A stretch of DNA of 29,719 nucleotides from Gryganskiella cystojenkinii (Eukaryota > Mortierellomycota > Mortierellomycetes > Mortierellales > Mortierellaceae). The notes below the pieces were generated by a model, which worked only from the letters and a program-made list of their open reading frames with translations, searched no databases and was not told where the DNA came from. Numbering within the stretch: the first letter of the stretch is position 1; the number at the start of each line of letters is the position of its first letter. The translations under genes were made by a program, and so were the position numbers. The DNA lies in assembly GCA_015852425.1 (NCBI GenBank), contig JAAAIG010000340.1, forward strand, positions 1 to 29,719. The letters are read 5' to 3'. Below, in pieces: positions 21,268 to 29,719 of the stretch.

Positions 21268-23675
21268 ATGCTTGACTGCGACGAGAACATTGTCTTCCTC
21301 CAGGAACAATGTAAGAACAACCAGGTTTATCATGGACATAACGACCAAATCGAAATCGAAAGCAGGACGAAAGACAGAGATGGAACGGCTGGGGGATGGA
21401 TGAGTCGATAGATCAAGGGCTGGTGGGCCTTTTTCCTTCTTCCTGTTTATCTTTTTGTTTCTTCTGTATGTTACATCATGGGATAATCAATTGCCGGGTT
21501 CCTTTTGGAAGAAACAGTGACAATAAGGGACAGGACAAGGAAAGGCACAGGAAGGCACAAGGGAGAAAAAACAATAAAAAAAATCTAAACAGAGACTAAC
21601 CATCTGACTTTTTTTTACCCCACTGCCTTTGGATCGTATTCCTACAACCCTAGCTAGCGGAAACGACTGGACGTCCAATTTCATTGCAGGAACGATAGGA
21701 GGTATGACCTGGACTACTATAGTCATGTTGGAATTGCATTGGTGAAATGGGAAATCATCATTCTGATCAGCCATCTCTTTGCTCCGTTGCTTTTGTTTCA
21801 TTTCTAGGCATTGCTGGACTATGTGTCGGTCATCCATGGGGTGAGGACTTGATTTCATTTAACCCGGGACGAGATTATACAACGATGGAATTACATTGCA
21901 AGAGAAAGAACGTTGCACTGATTCGATTTTTTTTTTCTTTATCAGACACGGTCAAGGTTAGACTGCAATCCAAGGAGCTGGCTGCAAAGTACTCAGGGAC
22001 ATGGAACTGCTTTTCGACCATTTTGAAGCAGGAGAAGGTAAAATAATAAACAAAACGGCGAACAACGGCGCTGAACGTGCAGGTTTTTGAACTCTCTTGG
22101 ATTTCTCTTCCTTCCACAAGCACACAGCGGGCAACTCTTCCTTGTCCATGAGCAACACCTTGTGCATGTGTTTGAGTCGAACAAAGGAATAGCAATTGTT
22201 GGACATATATAGAGAGAAATGAATATTGCTGACCATCTCACTCGCTCTATTCTCATGTTGCTTCCACTCTTTTCAATCTGATTTGTTGGATAACCTTTAG
22301 GTTAAAGGATTGTACAAGGGCATGGTAAGTTGGCGACTTGTTCAATTGCCTACTGTTGCTGTAATTGCTTTTATCTCGGACGATCTATGCGAGTTTGTAT
22401 TCCATGCTGACCAAAGTCTCCCTCTCTTTCTTCTTTTTTCTTTCGTCATGCAAACCATCAAACCATCAAAATTCCGTTGTGTCCGTGGGCAAACTTTTTC
22501 CTTTGACTGTCTGGCGTTGAATCTCGTCATGGAATTCAAAATTGTCCCTGTTTCCTGCTCTTTGGTTGTTCTGGGGCTTCCTATTCCCAACCACGAATTA
22601 GGCTTCCCCAATGGTACGACCCTGAAAACCACCTGACACACGCGCTCTTATTGGACCAAAAAAAATGTGACTCTTTTTTGTCTCGAACTGGTCCACTTTG
22701 AGCTTACACTACCGTTTTACTGTTTTTAGGTCGGAGTCGCATTGGTGAATGCGCTGTTGTTCGGTGTCTATGGATTCTTTATGGATATTCAAATGGATAA
22801 CCCGGGTGATGATCCAACATTGATGCAGATCTACCTGGCTGGAACAGGATCAGGCATCGTCAACAGGTACCGAGACTGAGGTTGCAGAAGAAAAAAATTG
22901 AATGGCACTACCTCCCACCCCCGTGAAAGCAGTTCTTCACTTCTCTTCTTTGATATCCTAACCGCAACCTTCTCGGCCGCTCCAATTCCTGAACAAATCA
23001 GCTTTATCAGTTGTCCCATGGAACTGTCCAAGATCAGACTTCAGAATCAACAAGGACCCGCAGGAACGGTCCCTGCAGCCGGATCCGCTTTTTACAAGGG
23101 ACCCATGGATTGTTTCAAACAGACTTATCGCCAGGGAGGAGTGCGAGCCTGTTACCGTGGATTGTGGTCGACCATCTTGAGAGAGACCTCGTATGGGCCA
23201 TATTTCTTAAGTTATGAGATCTTTTGTAGGGCCTTGACACCAGAAGGCCAAAGAACTCAGGATCTGTCGAGCGGTCGGTTGGTGATCGCAGGAGGATTCG
23301 CAGGTATTGCAGGATGGTTGAGCACCTACCCGACAGGTAAAAAAAGAGGCACCTCTTAAATAGTTGATTTTTGCCGCATTTGACCTTTTTTGGTTTGTTA
23401 GCCTTGAACATTAACGACCTTTTTTTCTTGCTCTCTTCATAGATGTGATCAAAACGAGAATCCAGGCGCAGCATGATTCAACACCAAAATCCCAACAGTT
23501 CAAAGGCGTTTGGGATTGTACAAAACACATGTACAAGGAAGAAGGATTTAGGGTGTTTTTCAGAGGCGTGAACGCGACTGTGATCAGAGCGTTCCCCTGT
23601 AACGCGGCGACATTCTTGGTTTACTCGATGGCCATGCGTGCGATGATGCCTTCCTCTGAAGAGGCTCTGGCATAA
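21268..23675 (+). CDS. Mitochondrial carrier, SLC25A29/carnitine-ornithine carrier-like
   Basis: The core exons are firm: 21654-21701, 21808-21840, 21946-22037, 22301-22324, 22602-22613, 22730-22866, 23002-23336 and 23443-23675. They read SGNDWTSNFIAGTIGG, then all three carrier signatures: PWDTVK, PMELSK and PTDVIK, each followed by RLQ or RIQ. Between repeats come GLYKGM-ASPM-VGVALVNALLFG and RETSYGPYFLSYE. The order and spacing match SLC25A29-type basic amino acid or acylcarnitine carriers of the inner membrane; the substrate is uncertain. The first coding exon is unsure. The best candidate is 21268-21310 (MLDCDENIVFLQEQ, donor GTAAGA, correct phase), giving 318 aa. An alternative is 21396-21465 (donor GTATGT, same phase, but with a translated pyrimidine-rich stretch). 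Exons of 33, 24 and 12 nt are unusually small. Confidence 0.82.
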
Positions 23676-24493
23676 AGGATCAAGAATGTGGAAAAGGATA
23701 AATGTCCGACTTACAAACAGACCCACCCCCCCATGTACAATAGTTAAAAATTCTCTCTAAAAAGTACAATATTCAATAGACCTCCAATGACACTGAAGGC
23801 ATTGTTGCATCCGTCTTTGAGATTGAAGCCACCATGGCTTTCAATGCGTCAGGGGAGTGAATGCATAGTTGATATAACCCTCGACCCACCCGCCATCCCA
23901 ACCCAACCCTCATTCTATTGGTGACTTCCAGTACCTATGCTAGAGGCACTAGAAGAATGTCTGACAAGAATGGAGCCTCTATAGAAAGCGTGATTTGTGC
24001 GAGCTGGACTCCTTTGGAAAATTTATCTCTTTTTTTCGGGACGCGTCAATCAGATCGCTCAATCTCCCAAAGACAAAAGGTCCACATCAATGCGGTCGTT
24101 TGGGCTGCGAAAGAGAAGAGAAAGGATCGTTTGTTCTCCGAAAGAGTATCCGATGGTTGCCGAATTGAACTAGTCCTCATTGGAGCGTCTCCCTCTATTG
24201 CTCTCCCGTCGAGGGCATTGAATATTTCATTTCAATTCTGATGTTCCCGCTTCGACTCGACTTTGACACGACCCTGACTTTCAGCCATTAAACTCCCTTC
24301 TCCTGCCTCACCATTCGATTCATTTCAACCACATCTTTTTGTAATTCGCATATTTCCTTATTCAATAATCTCCACAGAATCCCTCCTTTCACCCCTTTTT
24401 CCTCATTTATTGCCTTGTTTTCTTTTGGCTCCATCTCGTTCATTGATTCTCTTTGTCAAATCCTTCTCCTCTTTCCCCTCCCCCCCTTTCGAA
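23676..24493. promoter_or_regulatory. Carrier 3' flank and IQ-protein gene promoter/leader
   Basis: The first 100-150 nt hold the carrier 3' UTR; no exact AATAAA was seen, only AT-rich sequence. A 107-codon frame at 23918-24241 has no recognisable product. From about 24290 to 24490 the plus strand is CT-rich, leading directly to the start codon of the IQ-motif gene, so this is its probable leader. No E-box like those upstream of the other genes was noticed. Confidence 0.45.
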
Positions 24494-27400
24494 ATGAGTG
24501 CTCGCATCAAGGGTCTCTTCTCGAGCAAGAAGAAAAAAGACGGGCGCAATGGTCCTTCTTCCTCATCCTCGACCTCCTCTCGCCCTCATTCGAAAGAGAT
24601 CTTTTCAAACTCTTCCAACCTCTCCTCGTGTTCTTCCCTGGCAACGTCTCAGAAACCAAGGACGTCCCGACCAGACTCGGTCGCGTCCTCCCTAGCGAGC
24701 TTGAGCTCAGCCCAGGATACGTTCCACCAGCGGGAGGTAAGCAATTACTGTTTTTGTCAAACTTGTCTGCACATTCAACTGCTATGCTGAAGCGTTTTTT
24801 TTTTTTTTTTTGCATAATGCCTCAAAGACGGGAAAAAGAAGTAAATGGGAAACGCGGATTGGAAAAGAGCCCTTTTTTCAGTCTTTTTTGTCCCACCCGA
24901 GAAGGGAAAGCAGTGGGAAGAGAGCGCAATTGTTTGTTTTTTATTGTTGTTTCTAGTTCCTGTGGGGAAGAGTGTGAGTGGCAAAGAAAGACAGTGCTCA
25001 ATGGGGTCATGCGAGCAACAAACACACCCTGCCAAAAACAAAAGACGATCGAATCAACACCTACCATTCATTCTTCCTTTTTTCGTTTCTCGTTCCATCA
25101 GGCTTCTTCTCAACAACAACAACTACAACAGACACTGACCCCATCCGCCACGACTGTCGCCCTGGATCCCATTTCGAAACTGCAGCAGCAGCAACCCCTC
25201 TCAACTCAACAGACAACCTCAACTGTGTCCACGACAATTTCACAGGGATCCTCCACATCCCCTAACACTACAACCGTCACTGCCGGAGAACAAGGCATTG
25301 CGAACATAATGACTTCGGAATCAAACATCGAAGACCTTGACATCACCGTCCAACCTATCAAGACCACCAACCTCGGAACCCTCCCCAGTCCTCCTCTGAC
25401 GCACGCTTTACTGGAACAACCACCGCCAAGGAAAGAGCAGCCAGACGTCGACCTGGACCGAAAGCAGGAGGGACAACAGACTCAGGGGCAGGATCAACCA
25501 CAGCAATATCAACAGGAAGTGCTCCGGTCAGAGGTTATTGACATCATCGACACTGGTAAAGACAAGCAGAGGGTACCACTCAAAGAAAAAAAGAGGGAGA
25601 GGCCACGCAAATCAATATTTGCAATAATGGGGTTGTATGTAATCGCGCTTCTCTCTTTTAACATGTTTTTAACTTCTGCTACTGTCTCCTTGTCTTGAAA
25701 TAGAACTGGAAAGGGGATCTCTCTCTGTCGATAATAAGCAGGCGCAACAACGAGCCTCTGGTAAGCAAGAAAAGAAGAGACGATGGGGCGACCCATCGAC
25801 CCACGATTCTGACGCTTTATCTTTTTTTTTTTAATAAAAAATATATAGTCTCAAACAGCAACGCGAATCGTTCCTTCGGTCAGGGCAATGTTTCACTCTC
25901 AACACGGGATCCCTTTGGCAACAGTTCCCTGCGCTATGATCAGGACGAAAGTCGTATCTCTCAACACAGGGATGGATCATTTGTGGAGCATCAGCGTTCG
26001 TTTGTGGAGGAAGACATGAAGGAGGACGGGATGTATCTCAACTCAACAAGGGAGTTCTTTCCTGTCGAGGATCAAGACGAGCAAGTTTACTTAGACCAGT
26101 ATTCTGATGGTTCGTTGCCCTTTTCTGTCGCACCCTTTTTTGAGGAGTTATTGCAGGTTTCGAGATGATTAGGATTTCGTAGCTGACACTTCTTTCTTGT
26201 GGATTTAACAGAAGGCGATGAGTTCCCAGTGTTGGTTCACAAGGTCTCGAAGTTACAGAAGCAGGTTCGGGAGATGCGAAAGTTTATGCGAGGGCTGGTT
26301 CAACTTCAAGTCGAACAGTACGAACCCGCTACGATTATGATTCAAGCATGGTGGCGGGGGTGCTTGGTAGGAAAGAGTCCGGATGATTGTTTCACGTCTC
26401 CAAAGAGAACTGAATCCTCATCTCACTAAATGATCGATCTCATATATAGGTCCGTCGAGAACTGAAGAAACAAAAGGTGTTCTCGTGGCATCGGAATCCA
26501 AGTCGAATTGTGCAAAAGGTCAAGTACATGACCAAGGCAGATCTTCAACAAAGTTGCGAGAGAATTAGCGCACCAAAGCCATCGATCCTCGTCACTGCCG
26601 ATCTTGGAGGTAAGAAGCAAGGACGTCACGAGACGGTTATATATGCAAAATCGCGTGAGTCTATAATTGACGCTATTGTCTTTTTGTTATTCAATATAGC
26701 TGAAAAGGAAACTATCGCGGCCATCAAACTACAGGCGATCTTCAGAAGTCAGCTTGTACAAAAACGTGTTCGAGCGCATTATGAAGGAAACAGGGCAGCG
26801 ACGATCATTCAAGCCAGATGGTAACCTTTGAGAACCATGCACATAATGCAAGCAATATTATTTTATTTTTTGATGCACTCGGTTCGAACAGGATATGTTT
26901 ATATTGACCGCTCCTTCCTTTACATATATTTCAATAGGCGAGGGTACCGTACACGTAACTTGGATACGCGGTTGGGAGTGGAGCAACTTCGCTTTAGGAA
27001 TCTCAAGGTCCAAAAGGCCTTTGGGCGAGTCTCGATCAAACTTCAATATCTTCAGGGTCGCATCCTCAGTCTTGAGGAGAATAGTGTACCCTTGCACGAG
27101 GCTCAAGAGCTTATCAACAAGGAAATTGAGGATATGGCGGATCAAATCGACGGGCTCAAGCAGGATGTGGAACAAGGACTGAAACAGCTGGATGAACAAA
27201 TGTGCGAGGAACGAGAGCAGACCACGATCGAAATGAAGGCCTTAACCGACAGGATTCAAAAGTTGGAAGAAGAGATGAGCTTGATTCGCAACTCGAACAA
27301 CAAGTAAGAGCCACAAGAACGGATCATGGTCACTCGGTTGATGTCAAAATGAGGAGGAAAAGTCGCTAATGTTTCATTTATTTGCCCCTTCTTCGTAATA

Positions 27401-28239
27401 GGATGGAAAAGCGCGTGAAGACGCTATCGCTCGAAGTCCCTGCAAGAGTGCTGGAGACTGATGCCAGCGGGCAGGACGATGATGATGATGACGATGACGA
27501 GTACGAGGTTCAATATGACGAAGACGGCAATAGGATCGAAAAGGCTCCCACTGGTCGGCATAGACGTCGTGAGAGCCTATTGGACCAACAACGCCGACAA
27601 GCCGCCGAAGCTGTATCCCGAAGGTCCAGCCAACCACAACCAATCACTGATGCGGCCATCAGTGGCAGCCCAACACAGCTGGTTGAGTCACCCATCCCAA
27701 TGCCACAACAACAGCATCGTGGAAGTGTCAGTAGCGTTCATAGCCAGGGTACTTCGCGACGACGATCCGTCTCTTCTCAGTCCGCATCACCGAGTCAGGC
27801 TTTCCCAAGAGCTTTCCCTGCCTCGTTCTCACCGACCTTATCGAATGCTCAGCCCTTGCAGGAGAATGGCGGTGCGTTTGCTGCTGGAGTGAGACCTCAT
27901 TCGATTGCGTATCCATCCACTAGCAATGGAAGCACCAGCAACGGCAACCCACCGCGACCGCTGACGATGGACCCAGACCAATTATTTCGGTTCCATCAAA
28001 ACGCGAATCAGTATATACCAGTTTCTCCTTCGTCCGCGTCTGCTGGCGTGACATCATACCCTGGATTACCCGCGGTCCAACAACAACCCGTTGACCCCAA
28101 GAAGTATGTCTCGACGGATGACTTCGAGTACATGCAAGCAGAAGTCGATACACTTCGGATCAACAACGATCGACTCGAGGGGATGGTGCGCGAGTTGACA
28201 ATGCGACTCAATGCGATGGCCGCCAATTTTGGCTCGTAG
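24494..28239 (+). CDS. IQ-motif and coiled-coil protein, function unknown
   Basis: Nine exons: 24494-24736, 25102-25555, 25704-25760, 25849-26109, 26212-26366, 26450-26609, 26700-26820, 26938-27303 and 27402-28239, joining in frame to 884 aa. The N-terminus is basic then Ser-rich (MSARIKGLFSSKKKK). Residues 82-230 are Gln/Thr/Pro-rich and disordered. A short coiled coil (about 347-377) precedes three IQ motifs: IQAWWRGCLVRREL (about 382-395), LQAIFRSQLVQKR (about 454-466) and IQARWRGYRTR (about 480-490). A long coiled coil (about 525-615), an Asp8 run (631-638), a Ser/Pro/Gln-rich stretch and a final predicted helix (about 845-878) follow. IQ motifs bind calmodulin or myosin-type light chains, so a Ca2+-linked scaffold is a reasonable guess. 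I recognise no named family, and no motor or GTPase-activating domain is present. Confidence 0.8.
24795..24811 (+). repeat. T17 homopolymer in intron 1 of the IQ-protein gene
   Basis: Seventeen consecutive T residues inside the first intron (24737-25101), which at 365 nt is the longest intron of this gene. Confidence 0.85.
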
Positions 28240-29229
28240 AAAAAACGTCCATTTTCAGCAGGGCACAGAGAGAGAGAATATAAAAAAAAAGAGTTGTTGC
28301 TTGGTAAAGATGACCATACAAAAACAAGAGAGCCAGGGGGTGCCTGAACGCGAACCATGCGCATTGTTGTGACTCGTTTCAGTCATAAACCGCTTATTAC
28401 CTGTTGGTTAGGAAAGCGAAAAAAAAAGGATGGAAGGGAGATAGTCGATTTTTAGTTTACAGTTTTTGTTATGATATTCCATAGGGCATGGAGGAGACAA
28501 GGAGGAAGGGGGAAAGGGGACGAAAGGGTGTGTTTCAGTCCAGAAAAGGGATGACAAAAAAGAGGTTTCTTTTTCTAACCGTCGCAAAAAAAAAGGGTTG
28601 GTCAGAAGAGGAGAATAGGACAGATATTGGTCGTGTTTTGTTGGCTCTTGTTCATTTGAAAAGTTTTCCTCTCTCTCCTCCCTCTCCTTGATCGACCCCG
28701 GCTGTGGCTCTGTCTTGAGAGAGATGGGAGATAGAGAACAACGAAATGGCTCCGCTAAATATCAGACCAGGAACGTGGGAATGGTAGAAAAGAACTTGGT
28801 GTTCCCTTTTCCCGCCCCATTGGGATGACTTGACTCGCCTGCTCGGCACGGATGCTTGACACTTTACTTCATTATGCGTTCTCTTTTCCCGATTGCACTC
28901 TCGCTCTCGTCGTTGAACCCGACGTGCAACACAACGAACATAACGAGCAATGGAGGAAGAAAAAAGAATGAAGGGGAGAGAGAAAGAGAGAGAGTAGGAA
29001 AGAAAAAACGAGATAAAAGATCAGGGATATATGGGAAGAGTGATATCCTGGCGAAATATTTGGGTCGGTGTTGAGCAATTCAATTTCTTTACATTACTAT
29101 CATGCTGTTCTTGCATAGCGACGTCCTCTGAAAAATATGGACCAACAATGAAGGCTCCTCCCTGAATGAGCTCAACAGGTTCCATTCAACGACGAGTCGG
29201 ATAGACGGATAGAAGTAAAGAAAACACAC
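28240..29229. other. 3' flank of the IQ-protein gene and intergenic DNA
   Basis: The IQ-protein 3' UTR probably ends in the AT-rich stretch near 28280-28290, although no perfect AATAAA was found there. The rest is AG-rich on the plus strand with GA repeats (about 28975-29000). No coding content is recognised; short frames at 28488-28691 and 28856-29074 are compositionally biased. Confidence 0.55.
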
Positions 29230-29719
29230 AAACAAAAGCCATGACGGACAAACACTACGCCCCTTGGTGTCTGTTCCCTTTCCTTTTTTCCGTCTCGTTC
29301 TTTCTCAACTCTCCTTCACCCTTTGACTTTTTTTTGTCTCCCTTTCCTTTCTATCCTTGCCTTATTATTTTTTTTCTCGCGATCTCCGTTCATTCTTTTT
29401 TTTTTTTTCTTTTTTTTTCCTCCCTTCCACTTTTCCTCTCTCCCAGCTTGAGCTACCTACTCTTGCCTTTTGCTGCAGCTCACCACATCACCCGCTCACG
29501 ACCGGTTTCTTTGCTATCTCCTGGTTTATTGCCAACAAACCAAGCAGCAACACGAAAGAGAAGAAAAAACGAACAATTGCCATCGTTTTGTCTTTTTGTC
29601 TTTGTCCCCCGTTTCTCTCTTGTCTCGCCTACGGTCTTTCGTTTTTGGTACTCCCTTCTTACAAAAAGATAAAAGATTAAAACGTCTTTTTTTCCGCTCT
29701 TGGATAATCGTCCGCCCCC
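29230..29719 (+). promoter_or_regulatory. CT-rich leader of a gene probably starting beyond the window
   Basis: The plus strand is very strongly pyrimidine-rich from about 29265 to 29450, with long T-runs, then mixed CT-rich sequence to the edge. This resembles the leaders before the plus-strand genes here. The 143-codon frame at 29241-29672 translates to Phe/Ser/Leu-rich low-complexity sequence and is taken as an artefact of that composition. Confidence 0.45.

Noticed and set aside
24415..25698. Single 427-codon plus-strand frame across the start of the IQ-protein gene
   Set aside because: It reads through intron 1 and its T17 run in a different frame from exon 1. The spliced model (24494-24736 joined to 25102-25555) keeps phase and gives a coherent protein.
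26878..26892. GGTTCGAAC resembling a tRNA B box
   Set aside because: It lies inside an intron of the IQ-protein gene and no A box or cloverleaf could be drawn around it.
27374..28364. Several minus-strand frames opposite the last IQ-protein exon
   Set aside because: They are shadows of a codon-biased plus-strand exon that is in phase with eight upstream exons.
29241..29672. 143-codon frame near the right edge
   Set aside because: Phe/Ser/Leu-rich low-complexity translation of a CT-rich leader; no domain or intron structure.

Overview
The window looks like nuclear DNA of a filamentous fungus, most likely an early-diverging one of the Mortierellomycotina/Mucoromycota type. Evidence: 2 to 9 exons per gene with short GT-AG introns of about 60-340 nt, CT-rich leaders before start codons, many A/T homopolymers, a division 1 chitin synthase, a GDP-fucose-transporter-like protein and a clathrin light chain. 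The genus is an inference.

Layout, left to right. 1-6236 has no convincing protein-coding gene. It contains a plausible minus-strand promoter and leader (about 2206-2815) and the promoter of the first gene. 6237-7637 (+) is a GDP-fucose-transporter-like SLC35C protein. 8102-9183 (-) is clathrin light chain, convergent with it. 9184-11873 is a poorly explained interval holding an unassigned 199-codon ORF (9950-10549) and a long hairpin just after it. 11874-13569 (-) is a sodium:solute symporter family protein. 14220-16094 (-) is a TMEM115-like Golgi rhomboid-fold protein with a likely GC-AG intron. 16804-20475 (+) is an eight-exon chitin synthase diverging from TMEM115. About 21268-23675 (+) is an SLC25A29-like mitochondrial carrier with exons of 33, 24 and 12 nt. 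24494-28239 (+) is an IQ-motif/coiled-coil protein. 28240-29719 ends in a CT-rich leader that probably serves a gene beyond the right edge.

Four genes belong to the secretory, endocytic or cell-wall system (nucleotide-sugar import into the Golgi, clathrin coats, Golgi TMEM115, chitin synthase), and the IQ protein may bind calmodulin. They are separately transcribed, so a functional cluster is only a hypothesis. Exon junctions were worked out by hand from splice consensus, reading-frame phase and continuity with remembered family sequences; no search or alignment program was run. No tRNA, rRNA, CRISPR array or intact transposon was recognised.
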